This document shows positions 1 to 8,756 of a stretch of 55,621 nucleotides of DNA, in pieces. The number at the start of each line of letters is the position of its first letter. Position 1 is the first letter of the stretch. The DNA is from an uncultured Acidobacteriia bacterium. GTDB taxonomy: Bacteria > Acidobacteriota > Terriglobia > Bryobacterales > Bryobacteraceae. The position numbers were made by a program, and so were the translations under genes. The stretch spans positions 1 through 55,621 of the forward strand of contig CAIRSA010000026.1 of NCBI GenBank assembly GCA_903881085.1. Reading direction: 5' to 3'. The notes beneath the pieces were generated by a model. That model saw only the letters and a list, made by a program, of their open reading frames with translations. It did no database searches and was not told the origin of the DNA.

Positions 1-6
1 AAAAAC

Positions 7-1881
7 ATGTTCCACACAAAACATGTTCACTCGACGTGGATATCCCTTCGTCGCCAAGTAAAGGATGTACAAAAACCTGAGCCCAAAACCTGGCGCGAAC
101 GGCTGGCCGCATTGCGAAATATTCCCCCACTGCTCGCCATGGTGTGGAAAACCTCCCCGCCGCTGGCTGGCACCGGACTTGTATTGCGCCTTGTATGGGC
201 CGTACTGCCGGTAGCCATGCTCTGGGTATCCAAGCTCATCATCGACCGCGTGGTGGGCGCGCTATCGGGCAAAAACGGCAATCCCCAGGAGATATGGGTG
301 CTCCTCGGCATCGAATTGGCGCTCATTGTCCTCGCCGATCTGCTCATGCGCGGTGCCAGCCTCTCAGACAGTCTGCTCGGCGACCGCTTCACTAACTACA
401 TCTCGCTGCGCCTGATGGAGCACGCCGGCCGCCTCGATCTCGCCCACTTCGAAGACCCCGCGTTTTACGACAAGCTGGAGCGCGCCCGCCGCCAGACCAC
501 AGCGCGCCTGGGCATGCTCGGCCAGATCGCAGGCCTTCTCCAGGCAGGCATTACTTTACTTTCAGTTTCAGCTGTAGTTGTTTCATTCTCATGGCTTTTT
601 CTGTTCATGCTCATCGCCGCACTGCTCCCCGTTTTCTGGAGCGAAACGCGCTTTGCCGTGCTTGCCTACTCGCTGCTATACCGCTGGACGCCAGAGCGCC
701 GCGAACTCGACTACTTGCGCATGCTTGGCGCCAGCAACAATAGCGCCAAGGAAGTGAAAATTTTCGGACTAGGCCCTTTCCTCACAGAACGTTCCCGTGA
801 TTTGTTCGAGCGATTTTACAGCGAAAATCGCCAACTCTCCACACGCAAGGCCATCACGGGCGCATTGCTGAACCTACTGCCCACAGCCGGCTACTTTGCC
901 GCCTATGCCTTGATTCTACAGCGCACACTGCGCGGTGAACTAAGCGTAGGGGACCTCACCTTTCTGACCGCTGCATTCCTCCGCTCTCGCTCAGCGTTGG
1001 AGTCTATTTTCAATAACTTATCTAGCGTTTCCGAGCAAGCACTTTACATCACGGATCTGTTTGATTTCTTCGCCACCGAACCGTCAATCCAATCAAGACC
1101 CAATGCCCTGCCCGCCCCGCGCCCCATCCGCAGCGGCTTCGAATTCCGCAACGTCTCTTTCGCCTACCCGGAGTCCGGTAAAAAGGTACTAGACAACGTG
1201 AGCTTTCGCCTGGATCCCAATCAAAAGATTGCCCTCATCGGTGAAAACGGAGCCGGCAAGACCACACTGGTCAAACTTCTCGCCCGACTGTATGACCCCA
1301 CCGACGGCCAGATCCTGCTCGATGGCATCGATCTGCGTGAATACTCCGTCGAAGACCTTCGCCACGAGGTCGGCGTAATCTTTCAAGACTACATGAGATA
1401 TGACATGAAAGCAAAAGAAAATATTGGAGTAGGAAGAATCGAAGAGCTAACGAATCAGCCCCGTATCGAGGAGTCCGCCCGCAAGAGCCTGGCCGACACT
1501 GTGATCGGCAACCTCGACGGCGGCTTCGACCGCATGCTCGGCCGCCGCTTCGAAGGTGGTGCCGAGCTCTCCGCCGGCCAGTGGCAGAAAGTGGCCCTCG
1601 GCAGAGCCTACATGCGCGACGCCCAACTGCTGATTCTGGACGAGCCAACAGCCTCGCTCGACGCCCGGGCAGAGTTCGAGGTCTTTCGCAGGTTTGCCGA
1701 CCTAACCCATGGCAAAATGGCGGTCTTAATCTCGCACCGTTTCTCCACGGTGCGCATGGCAGACAAGATTCTGGTGCTCGAACATGGCGGCATCAAAGAA
1801 CAGGGCAGCCACGAGGAATTGCTCGCGTTAGGCGGGCGCTACGCCGAACTGTTCGAACTGCAGGCAGCTGGCTACCGCTAG
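7..1881 (+). CDS. ABC transporter, fused permease and ATPase
   Basis: An exporter-type half-transporter of 624 residues, expected in the inner membrane as a homo- or heterodimer. The first ~340 residues hold hydrophobic membrane segments. The C-terminal ATPase domain shows Walker A (GENGAGKT, G412-T419), signature LSAGQ, Walker B followed by DEPTASLD, and the H-loop ISHR. The substrate cannot be read from sequence. The frame is open to the window edge (bases 1-6 contain no stop), so the true start may lie further upstream. Two short stretches (about 541-600 and 1381-1455) are markedly A/T-rich compared with the rest of the gene. It is followed by lpxC on the same strand after 143 bases, so a link to envelope export is possible but unproven. 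Confidence 0.9.
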   Translation: MFHTKHVHSTWISLRRQVKDVQKPEPKTWRERLAALRNIPPLLAMVWKTSPPLAGTGLVLRLVWAVLPVAMLWVSKLIIDRVVGALSGKNGNPQEIWVLLGIELALIVLADLLMRGASLSDSLLGDRFTNYISLRLMEHAGRLDLAHFEDPAFYDKLERARRQTTARLGMLGQIAGLLQAGITLLSVSAVVVSFSWLFLFMLIAALLPVFWSETRFAVLAYSLLYRWTPERRELDYLRMLGASNNSAKEVKIFGLGPFLTERSRDLFERFYSENRQLSTRKAITGALLNLLPTAGYFAAYALILQRTLRGELSVGDLTFLTAAFLRSRSALESIFNNLSSVSEQALYITDLFDFFATEPSIQSRPNALPAPRPIRSGFEFRNVSFAYPESGKKVLDNVSFRLDPNQKIALIGENGAGKTTLVKLLARLYDPTDGQILLDGIDLREYSVEDLRHEVGVIFQDYMRYDMKAKENIGVGRIEELTNQPRIEESARKSLADTVIGNLDGGFDRMLGRRFEGGAELSAGQWQKVALGRAYMRDAQLLILDEPTASLDARAEFEVFRRFADLTHGKMAVLISHRFSTVRMADKILVLEHGGIKEQGSHEELLALGGRYAELFELQAAGYR

Positions 1882-1995
1882 GCCCTGCCCGTCGCAAATC
1901 CGCCACATCCACGTGAGCCAACCGTGGCGTATTTACCACACTCGAGAATTTGCAAGTGTTTGATAGCAAATTGTTTAGGCTCCCACCGGATCGTC

Positions 1996-2004
1996 TGTTA
2001 TGAT
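1996..2004 (+). promoter_or_regulatory. possible extended -10 promoter for lpxC
   Basis: TGT followed by TATGAT (1999-2004) resembles an extended -10 element about 20 bases before the lpxC start. No convincing -35 hexamer is visible, so this is only a candidate. Confidence 0.3.
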
Positions 2005-2024
2005 GAAGGTGTTCTTATATCCTT

Positions 2025-2915
2025 ATGCGTTTTGAGACAACCATCCAGAGGCCCGTGGAAGCATCGGGCGTAGGCCTTCACAGTGGAGTCAAAGTAAATA
2101 TCCGCATCCTCCCCGCCCCACCCTCCACCGGCCTGGTATTCATCCGTACCGATCTTGAGCGCTTCGCCATCCCCGCCAGTTGGCGCCATGTCGCCCGTGT
2201 CAGCTACGCTACGAGTCTTATGAAGCAGGGCGTGCTCATCTCAACCACTGAGCACCTGCTGAGCGTGTTTTATTCGATGGGCATAGACAACGCTTTCATT
2301 GAAATCGACAACCTGGAAGTCCCAATCATCGATGGCAGCGGACTCCCGTTCGTCGTCCTCATCCAGGCCGCGGGCATCAAAACCTACCGCCGCCGCAAGC
2401 GCTACCTCCGCATCCGCCGCCCCGTCACCGTGGAACAGGGCCAGAAGAAGATCAGCATTATCCCCTCCGACCGTTTCCTGCTCACCTGCGAGATCTTCTT
2501 TGACCACCCGCTTGTCGGCCATCAGAGCCTGGACATGGAAGTCTCGCCTGAGCACTACGCCACGGAGATCGCCCCCGCCCGCACATTCGGCTTCGAGCAC
2601 GAACTGGCCCAGATGCGCGACATGGGTTTGATCCGCGGCGCGTCACTGGAAAATGCCGTCTGCTTCAATAAGACCGACGTGCTCAACGAAGGCGGCCTGC
2701 GCTTTCCCGATGAGTGCTGCCGCCACAAGGCGCTCGATCTCATCGGCGATTTGGCCCTGATCGGAAGTCCTCTGCTGGGCCACGTGATCGCCGAACGCGC
2801 CGGCCACGCCATGCACGCCGCACTGGTTTCGAAGATCATGTCCGACCCGTCGCTCTACGAAATCATCAGCTTCGACCAACTAGCTGACCGCGTGGTGCAG
2901 GAATTGGTAAGCTAG
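2025..2915 (+). CDS. lpxC: UDP-3-O-acyl-N-acetylglucosamine deacetylase LpxC
   Basis: The zinc-dependent deacetylase that commits UDP-acyl-GlcNAc to lipid A synthesis in the cytoplasm. The 296-residue length fits the family. Zinc ligands are visible as the His of TTEH (H77) and the HKALD motif (H234, D238), and the conserved GHAMH element lies near the C terminus. Its presence implies a Gram-negative envelope with lipid A. The next gene, for a phospholipid-synthesis enzyme, follows after 6 bases, so the two are probably co-transcribed as an envelope-lipid operon. The stronger ATG was taken as start; a purine-rich stretch lies rather far upstream, so the start is good but not certain. Confidence 0.95.
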   Translation: MRFETTIQRPVEASGVGLHSGVKVNIRILPAPPSTGLVFIRTDLERFAIPASWRHVARVSYATSLMKQGVLISTTEHLLSVFYSMGIDNAFIEIDNLEVPIIDGSGLPFVVLIQAAGIKTYRRRKRYLRIRRPVTVEQGQKKISIIPSDRFLLTCEIFFDHPLVGHQSLDMEVSPEHYATEIAPARTFGFEHELAQMRDMGLIRGASLENAVCFNKTDVLNEGGLRFPDECCRHKALDLIGDLALIGSPLLGHVIAERAGHAMHAALVSKIMSDPSLYEIISFDQLADRVVQELVS

Positions 2916-2921
2916 TCTTCG

Positions 2922-3446
2922 TTGCGTCACATACCGAACATTCTTACGATTCTTCGTTTGGCGCTGCTCCCGTACATCCTGATTGAGCTGAGTGCGGGGC
3001 ATCGCGAAACTGGCCTGCCCGTGCTCATTTTTTCCGGTTGCACGGACTTCATTGATGGCTGGCTCGCCCGCACCTTCCACTGGGAGTCGAAACTCGGCGC
3101 GATCCTCGACCCCATCGCCGACAAGCTCCTGCTCAATGGCATGTTTGTGGCTTTGTACCTGGACGGCTCCATCCCGCTCTGGGTCTCGGCCCTGGTAGTC
3201 GGCCGCGACGTGCTGCTTCTGCTCGGCGGCATTTTTTTGTTCCGCCGGTTGAAGGAGTTCCCGCCGTCGAGAGCAGGCAAGCTGAGCACGATTATCCAGG
3301 GAATCACCGTGCTGGTGGTGCTGTTCCACCTCTGGGCGTGGCCATTTCTAATTGCGACCGCCGCGATCACGGTGATCAGCGGCGGCCACTATTTCTATCG
3401 CACCTACCAGCAGCTAAAAACCGGGGACAGCCCGCGTGTTTCCTAA
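2922..3446 (+). CDS. CDP-alcohol phosphatidyltransferase
   Basis: An integral membrane enzyme of 174 residues that transfers a phosphatidyl group from CDP-diacylglycerol to an alcohol. The family signature DG-x2-AR-x8-G-x3-D-x3-D is complete (DGWLAR ... G ... D ... D, about residues 45-67), followed by several hydrophobic segments. PgsA (phosphatidylglycerophosphate synthase) is the likeliest subfamily from length and layout, but another alcohol acceptor cannot be excluded, so no symbol is assigned. It starts with TTG six bases after lpxC. The last codons (giving ...GDSPRVS) are made of the left arm of a REP-like palindrome, so the C-terminal tail was apparently supplied by the repeat. Confidence 0.9.
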   Translation: MRHIPNILTILRLALLPYILIELSAGHRETGLPVLIFSGCTDFIDGWLARTFHWESKLGAILDPIADKLLLNGMFVALYLDGSIPLWVSALVVGRDVLLLLGGIFLFRRLKEFPPSRAGKLSTIIQGITVLVVLFHLWAWPFLIATAAITVISGGHYFYRTYQQLKTGDSPRVS

Positions 3447-3515
3447 TTAGGGGGGGAAAACAGGCGGGGAGCCCTCTTTTTTTGCGTTTTCAGGGAAAAC
3501 ACGCGGGCTGTCCCC
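3423..3515. repeat. REP-like long inverted repeat
   Basis: The left arm 3423-3443 (begins GGGGACAGCCCGCG) and the right arm 3494-3515 (ends CGGGCTGTCCCC) are reverse complements except for one extra A in the right arm, with ~50 bases between them. The GGGGACAG...GTTTTCC wording resembles the repetitive extragenic palindromes linked to REP-associated tyrosine transposases. No transposase lies nearby. It sits between the phosphatidyltransferase and the convergent larA-type gene, where it could act as a bidirectional terminator. Confidence 0.75.
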
Positions 3516-3560
3516 AGGTTGTCCCCAGGTTGTCCAGGTCGTCCCAGGTTGTCCCCAGGT
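3509..3560. repeat. short tandem repeat, five units of 9-11 bases
   Basis: Five consecutive variants of TGTCCCCAGGT are visible: 3509-3519, 3520-3530, 3531-3539 (two bases shorter), 3540-3549 (one base shorter) and 3550-3560. They extend the outer end of the REP-like palindrome right up to the larA stop codon, and look like slippage products of the repeat terminus. Confidence 0.85.
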
Positions 3561-3561
3561 T

Positions 3562-4845
3562 TTATGCCAATACCGGCTCGGCCACCTTCGCCAGCACGTA
3601 CGGGCCTTCCGGAATCACCGCCACCCGCGCCCCTGGTTTCAAATCGGCAGTCAGCGCGGCGATGGCGTCTTCGATCTTTGCAAACGACGGACCCCAAAGG
3701 AATGGATGATACTCAGCCGGCATACCCGGCGTATAGAACAGCAGCTTCTTCTTCGTGGTCACCAGCGCCAGCTTCTCCAACTGCCACTGATCCACCACAA
3801 CTGGATTGTCCTTTACGTGGTCTAAAAACGCCACATCCGTCGAAAACCGCTTGATCATCTCGCAGAACTCCGGCGCGCCCGGCCCTTCGGCACACTCGGC
3901 CACGATCAAAATCTTCCCGCCCGGCTTCACGATGTGGCTCGCCGCCGTCACGCCTTTCACCGCCTGATAGAACGTCAAATCCAGCGGATACCCGGCGCAG
4001 GTCGTGATCACCGCATCCACCGGCTCGTCCAGAAGTTCCAACAACACCTTCGACACCAGTTCCACGCCCGCCGCATGCGCCTGCACCGGCTTGCCCGCGA
4101 ACACGCCGGCAATGCGCCGATCGCGCGTCAGAGCCACGTCGATCATGAAGTCGTGCCGCGCCATGCCCGAAATCTCCAGCAGTTCCCGATGCAGCGGATT
4201 GTCCGCAATCGAGCTCTCCACCGCACGCGCATCGCGCATGAACTTCGGGCTGTGTAAAACCTTGATCGTCTCCTGCGCCGCCAGACCCGGCGCAATCAGC
4301 TTTCGCCCGCCCGAATACCCCAGCATCAGATGCGGCTCGATGAACCCCAGCGTAATATGCAGCTCCGCTTCGATGAACCGCGTGTCGATGTGCACCGGCG
4401 TTCCAGTGGAGGTATCGCCAAGATAGGTGTGTTCCGCCAGTACCTTGGCGTGGTGGTTCACAATGCGATAAGCCGCCGCGATATCCGCGCCGACAATCTC
4501 CAGAATCTCCGCATCGGTAGCAGGCCGGTGCAATCCCGTGGCAATCAGAATGGTAATGCCCTCGCGCGGAATCCCCGCCGCTTCCAACCGCCTCAGCAGC
4601 GGAGGCAGGACTTGCTTGTTCGGCGCAGGACGCGTAATATCGCAAACCGAAATAGCCGCCGTCTTCTTGCCACGAGCCATTTCAGTGATCGAAGGGCAGC
4701 CGATGGGCGAATCCATCCCCTGCTCCAGCGCCAGTGCCGGATCGTCCAACCCCTTCGCCGAACGGGCCTCTAAAACTTGATAGTTGTACCCTTCCGGGAG
4801 CTCGGCCTCAACGCCGGTCTTGCCAAATGCCAGATCAATACGCAT
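3562..4845 (-). CDS. larA: LarA-family nickel-pincer enzyme (lactate racemase-like)
   Basis: A 427-residue cytoplasmic protein with the LarA/DUF2088 layout: the DITRP motif in the N-terminal part, GLHRP, a His-His pair before the pincer-binding region, and EPHLMLGYSGGRK in the middle. LarA enzymes racemise lactate using a nickel-pincer nucleotide, and homologues act on other 2-hydroxyacids, so the exact substrate is open. The cofactor genes larB, larC and larE are not in this window and must be elsewhere if the enzyme is active. A TATGAT-like -10 element (4858-4863, minus strand) only ~13 bases before the ATG would give a nearly leaderless mRNA; no ribosome binding site is seen. Confidence 0.88.
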   Translation of the reverse strand: MRIDLAFGKTGVEAELPEGYNYQVLEARSAKGLDDPALALEQGMDSPIGCPSITEMARGKKTAAISVCDITRPAPNKQVLPPLLRRLEAAGIPREGITILIATGLHRPATDAEILEIVGADIAAAYRIVNHHAKVLAEHTYLGDTSTGTPVHIDTRFIEAELHITLGFIEPHLMLGYSGGRKLIAPGLAAQETIKVLHSPKFMRDARAVESSIADNPLHRELLEISGMARHDFMIDVALTRDRRIAGVFAGKPVQAHAAGVELVSKVLLELLDEPVDAVITTCAGYPLDLTFYQAVKGVTAASHIVKPGGKILIVAECAEGPGAPEFCEMIKRFSTDVAFLDHVKDNPVVVDQWQLEKLALVTTKKKLLFYTPGMPAEYHPFLWGPSFAKIEDAIAALTADLKPGARVAVIPEGPYVLAKVAEPVLA

Positions 4846-4918
4846 AGAACAAAACGTATCATACTAGGGGTGCGGGGCGCGACATTTACGCAAATCTAGC
4901 GCCTGGAATCAAATCGGA

Positions 4919-5317
4919 TCACTGGGCGTCATGCCTTCGACACGAGGATTCAAAAACCCGAGTCAGCTCCACTTTTCCCATAAGACCAGCGGCCACAGCC
5001 AGAACCAAAGTGACGAGTTCCTCTTCACTGAAAGTCGGCTCAAGACCATTAAGCAAAAGAAAAGTCACCGCCCCATTTGCTCTCACGCGCTTGTTACCGC
5101 CAATACAAGCATGATTTTGGCACAAGTGGAACATGTAAGCAGCAGCTATTGCAGGATTCGACGGATGGAGGAACACTCCGCGAAAGGTTGCCTGCGGAGC
5201 AGCAACGGCAGATTCCAAGCCAGCCACATCGCGAAGCCCAGCCGACCCACCGTACAACGCAATCTGGTGCTCGTGAATCTAAAGCACATCATCGAGAGTT
5301 AAAAACTCTGGATCCAT
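4919..5317 (-). pseudogene. decayed Doc/Fic-family toxin with in-frame amber codon
   Basis: Reading from the ATG at 5317 gives MDPEFLTLDDVL, then TAG (5281-5279), then IHEHQIALYGG and the rest of a Doc-like protein in the same frame to 4919. The usual family text around this point is ...DVL-x-IHE-x-Q, so a sense codon has become amber. The Fic/Doc active-site motif, normally H-x-F-x-[DN]-[AG]-N-K-R, reads HACIGGNKR: the Phe and the acidic residue are also lost. The catalytic His, Asn, Lys and Arg remain. Translation could restart at TTG 5257 to give 112 residues, but this would lack the N-terminal helix. It follows an AbrB-type antitoxin by 19 bases. Confidence 0.85.
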
Positions 5318-5336
5318 TCAATGAAGCCCCAAATTA

Positions 5337-5564
5337 CTATTCCGCCAGTTTTTGAAACGCGTTCCCATAACGCCTATGGGCCCACGCCTGGGCAGCCCCA
5401 AACTTTGCCCGTCTGGCAGACGGCTTCGCCGGGGCGATCAACAGCTGTGTTCCATCCGTGCTGATATCAAGCGGCGTATCGGCATCAATATGGAGCAGAT
5501 CAAGAATTGGGCGATCAATCACCAGTGCCAGACTGTTCCCATGCTTAGTAAGCTTCTTGATCAT
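5337..5564 (-). CDS. AbrB/MazE-type antitoxin
   Basis: A 75-residue protein with the SpoVT-AbrB swapped-hairpin DNA-binding fold: the start KKLTKHGNSLAL followed by a D-x-P-L-D-I strand and ...LLIAP is typical. In toxin-antitoxin operons this domain represses the operon promoter while the C-terminal tail neutralises the toxin. A GGAGG sequence precedes the ATG at a good distance. The partner toxin gene directly downstream is broken, so this antitoxin may now be an orphan, kept either as a regulator or as protection against related toxins. Confidence 0.88.
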   Translation of the reverse strand: MIKKLTKHGNSLALVIDRPILDLLHIDADTPLDISTDGTQLLIAPAKPSARRAKFGAAQAWAHRRYGNAFQKLAE

Positions 5565-5624
5565 AAGCGCCTCCGTAGATCCAGAGTATCACCACGAGCC
5601 CGAGCCCCCCCAAAAAACCCGCCA

Positions 5625-6917
5625 CTACCGGCCAGTCCACACCGGAGCCAGCCATGCTACTGGTTTGGCCGGATCGGCATCCGGAGCGTCTCCGCCGCCC
5701 GCGTTCCACACCCGCACCCAAAACGCTTTGCTCGTGGAGTCGTTAACGGTGGGACTCCACTCCACCGAGTGGCCCGGCGTGGGCGTGTACGTCTCCACCA
5801 CCACGCCGCCGTCCTTCACTATGTCAATCTTTGTGATTTTGTCCTTCGGGTTGGCGGTGTCCGGATCGCTCACCAGAATCTTGAATTGTAGAACAGTGGG
5901 ACGATCGAGAGTCGAACCCATTACCACGCCGTTGACCGAGTATCGGCACTGCAGGTTGCCGTCGAGCGATGCATAAGTACGCCGCTCCTTCATCGCTTCC
6001 AGGATGTCGCGTTTCGATGCCGACTTAGCCAGCACGAAAGTGCGCGATGTGTGGCGAGTGATGCCCGATAGTCCATGATTGTCATTGCCGCACACCGGTG
6101 AAACCTTCCATCCGTGGGCCAAGGCATTCACGAACGCGTCATAGTGGATCTTGTTGTTCGAATTGATCACCTCAAGCATTGTTATGATATCCGTGACCTT
6201 CTGGTCCCGGTCGGCCCAGTTGTTGTACTGATCCTTACCCGGATGATTGAAACTGGCCACCACCGGCCCCTCCCCATTCGGTGCGGCCATCACCAGCCAT
6301 TTGTAGAAATAGGGAAGGTCAATTCCAGGCGCGAGCGCGTTCAACATACCGGAGCTGTTCATGACGTTCAGGTGGCCGGTCCCGCCAGGCCCATCGTTCT
6401 CCGAGTGTTCGTAGCCTGCAATCGCCACGAATTTGGCCGTCGAGGCTTGGGCGGCCTGCCGCTTCGCGGCGAGCCATGCGGGATTCTCAGGACCAGCGGG
6501 CTGGAACTCCGCTTCCTGCGAATGGTCGGTGGTGATGTAGAAGTCGTAGCCCGCCTCTTTCGCCATCTCGAAATGCTTGGAGGGAGGCCCCTGGAACGTC
6601 TCCCAATCGGGCTTCACGATGGCGCTGGGACTCGGATACTGAAAGCCGTTGATCACAAAAATACCCGCGCAACCGTTCTTCGATTTGACATACCCGTCAG
6701 ACCATTGAAAGCCGGCCGAAGCTCCGGGTATAGGTGCATACACTGCGATTCCGGCACAGTCGTTCTTCGAGAATTGCTCCCCGTGTGACCAAGTGTTTGC
6801 CGTGTGCGCATGGGTGCTTCCGGCGTAGATGTGATACTGGGCCAATGAGTCCGCCTGGCCCCATGACAAAAGGCTCGCAGAGCAGAGCGCGACGAGGAAC
6901 AGAACAGTTCTTTTCAT
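5625..6917 (-). CDS. secreted PHP-domain metallohydrolase (CehA/McbA-like)
   Basis: A 430-residue protein with a Sec signal peptide (MKRTVLFLVALCSASLLSWG). The mature part has the metal-binding pattern of PHP phosphoesterase-like hydrolases: STHAHT near the N terminus, TTDHS, GYEHS, NHPG and GNDNHG, in the expected order. The C-terminal ~100 residues form a beta-rich accessory domain. CehA/McbA members hydrolyse esters or carbamates, but the substrate here is unknown. It is transcribed divergently from the CE7 esterase with 125 bases between the starts, and both products appear to be exported hydrolases. Confidence 0.8.
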   Translation of the reverse strand: MKRTVLFLVALCSASLLSWGQADSLAQYHIYAGSTHAHTANTWSHGEQFSKNDCAGIAVYAPIPGASAGFQWSDGYVKSKNGCAGIFVINGFQYPSPSAIVKPDWETFQGPPSKHFEMAKEAGYDFYITTDHSQEAEFQPAGPENPAWLAAKRQAAQASTAKFVAIAGYEHSENDGPGGTGHLNVMNSSGMLNALAPGIDLPYFYKWLVMAAPNGEGPVVASFNHPGKDQYNNWADRDQKVTDIITMLEVINSNNKIHYDAFVNALAHGWKVSPVCGNDNHGLSGITRHTSRTFVLAKSASKRDILEAMKERRTYASLDGNLQCRYSVNGVVMGSTLDRPTVLQFKILVSDPDTANPKDKITKIDIVKDGGVVVETYTPTPGHSVEWSPTVNDSTSKAFWVRVWNAGGGDAPDADPAKPVAWLAPVWTGR

Positions 6918-7042
6918 ATTGATTACCGGTGAATTAACGATTGACGGAGGCGGACCGTGGAATTACCACACACAATGGTAGTGTGGGTCTTCCGGTTACG
7001 TCAAGGCAACGGCCGCCCCATGGCGCGATATGATAGGGGCTT

Positions 7043-8350
7043 ATGCTTCGCTACATCCTTGCTTGCCTGCTCGCGTTTTCCGCGAGCGCCCAAACCCGCA
7101 CCGGCACGGTCCAAGTCCGGGTCTCGACAGACCATTCCGATTGGCGGTATCAACCCGGCCAACCCGTCCGCTTCCACATCGTCGCCGTGCAGGACGGCCA
7201 CCCGCTGGAGGGCATCAAAGTCTCCTACAAGATCGGACCTGAAATGGTCACCCCAAAGATCGATCAGAGCGCGACTCTGACCACTGCCGGCCTGACCGTC
7301 GAAGGCGGAACCATGAAGGACCCAGGTTTCCTTCGCTGCATCGCAACCGTGGAGCACAACGGCAGAACCTACCGTGGGCTGGCAACAGCCGCATTCCAAC
7401 CGGAAGCCATCCAGCCTACCCAGAAAGACCCCGCCGATTTCGATCAATTCTGGAATGCGGGCAAGGCCGCTCTCGCCAAGATCCCCATGGATGCGAAGGT
7501 GACGCCGCTGCCGGAATACGGCAACGCTCTCGCCAATTGCTTCCATGTGAACCTGCAAAACATCGGAATGTCCGGCGCGCCGTCGCGCTTCTATGGCGTG
7601 ATGTGCGAGCCGAAGGCGCCTGGCAAATATCCTGCGGTTTTGAGCGTGCCCGGCGCCGGCGTGCGCCCGTATCGCGGTCTGGCCGAATTGGCTGCGAAAG
7701 GGGTGATCACATTGCAGGTAGGCATTCACGGCATTCCCGTCACGATGGACCAGTCCGTTTACGATTCTCTCGGCACGGGCGCGCTGATGAACTACAACAC
7801 CTTCGGGCTCGATAGCCGCGATCGCTACTACTACCGCCGCGTGTACCTGGGCTGCGTGCGCGCCAACGATTTTCTGGTGGGTCACCACATGTGGGATGGC
7901 GTGACGCTTGCGGTAACTGGCGGCAGCCAGGGCGGTGCGCTTTCGATCGTCACAGCCGGGCTAGACCCGCGGGTAAAGGCCTTGGCGGCTTATTATCCGG
8001 CGCTTGCCGATGTGACAGGGTATCTTGAAAACCGCGCCGGCGGCTGGCCGCACATGTTCCGCGCCGCGGACGGACCGCTTTCGCACCGTTCGCAGGATAA
8101 AATCGAGACGTCGCGCTACTACGATGTCGTCAACTTCGCTCGCAGGGTGAAAGTGACGGGAATGTATTCCTGGGGCTTCAATGACGAAACCTGTCCTCCG
8201 ACCTCGACGTACTCCGCATACAACGTCATCCCCGGCCCCAAGAAGTTGCTCCTGGCGCTAGAAACCGGTCACAACAACGTACCTGAGCAGGTCGCCGAAG
8301 TGGATGCCTGGCTGCTGGCGTTCCTGAAAGGCGCTGCATCCGGGAAGTGA
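7043..8350 (+). CDS. secreted acetylxylan esterase-like hydrolase (CE7/AXE1)
   Basis: A 435-residue alpha/beta hydrolase with a short signal peptide (MLRYILACLLAFSASA). After an N-terminal ~110-residue beta domain comes the AXE1-type core: the FDQFWNAGKAAL start, a VPGAG strand, the nucleophile elbow GGSQGG (Ser295) and a C-terminal ETGHNN with the likely catalytic His. CE7 enzymes remove acetyl groups from short xylo-oligosaccharides and from cephalosporins. The extra N-terminal domain is common in Planctomycetes and Acidobacteria versions. The substrate is probably acetylated plant or microbial polysaccharide. Confidence 0.85.
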   Translation: MLRYILACLLAFSASAQTRTGTVQVRVSTDHSDWRYQPGQPVRFHIVAVQDGHPLEGIKVSYKIGPEMVTPKIDQSATLTTAGLTVEGGTMKDPGFLRCIATVEHNGRTYRGLATAAFQPEAIQPTQKDPADFDQFWNAGKAALAKIPMDAKVTPLPEYGNALANCFHVNLQNIGMSGAPSRFYGVMCEPKAPGKYPAVLSVPGAGVRPYRGLAELAAKGVITLQVGIHGIPVTMDQSVYDSLGTGALMNYNTFGLDSRDRYYYRRVYLGCVRANDFLVGHHMWDGVTLAVTGGSQGGALSIVTAGLDPRVKALAAYYPALADVTGYLENRAGGWPHMFRAADGPLSHRSQDKIETSRYYDVVNFARRVKVTGMYSWGFNDETCPPTSTYSAYNVIPGPKKLLLALETGHNNVPEQVAEVDAWLLAFLKGAASGK

Positions 8351-8361
8351 AGTTAACAACC

Positions 8362-8422
8362 CCGCGCCGTGGTCATCAATGACCATAGGCAGTCGTAGCA
8401 AAGCACGATGAACCAGGCGCGG
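8362..8422. other. dyad symmetries in convergent intergenic gap
   Basis: CCGCGCC (8362-8368) pairs with GGCGCGG (8416-8422), and inside it TGGTCAT (8370-8376) pairs with ATGACCA (8379-8385). They lie between the convergent CE7 esterase and the lipoprotein gene and could end transcription, but no U-tract follows. Confidence 0.35.
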
Positions 8423-8437
8423 CAGCCACAATGCAGC

Positions 8438-8698
8438 TTAGTTCTTCTTCTTTTCGACGGTAGTAGTTTTCTTCGTCGTTGTTTGCGGGTCCGTAGTCAC
8501 GGTCCCATCCGCATTCACCTGAGGATCGGTTGTCTTCTTTGTTTCTTCCGTAGTTGTTGTCTTCTCTGAAGAACTGCTCACCGGAGGCGGCGTGCTGCTC
8601 TCAGGCGCAGGAGTCGTGGGCGACTGCTGACACCCACCTAGAATGATGCTCATCGCTGCTGCCGCAAAGACCGGAATGATGTGTTTCTGCAATACCAT
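8438..8698 (-). CDS. small lipoprotein, Thr/Lys-rich
   Basis: An 86-residue protein. The start was placed at ATG 8698, because AAGGAG lies ~10 bases upstream and the product then begins with a lipoprotein signal peptide ending in the lipobox-like LGGC. The mature part is low-complexity, rich in Pro, Ser, Thr and Lys, with repeated TTDPQ and TTTKKTTTVEKKK stretches, so it is probably an unstructured, surface- or periplasm-tethered linker. It lies 58 bases downstream of the TonB receptor gene on the same strand and may be co-transcribed. No family was recognised. Confidence 0.75.
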   Translation of the reverse strand: MVLQKHIIPVFAAAAMSIILGGCQQSPTTPAPESSTPPPVSSSSEKTTTTEETKKTTDPQVNADGTVTTDPQTTTKKTTTVEKKKN

Positions 8699-8756
8699 AA
8701 TGCCGAGCTCCTTATGCTCGTCGCACTGGTAGGATGCACGTTCCTGGCCAGTCGCT

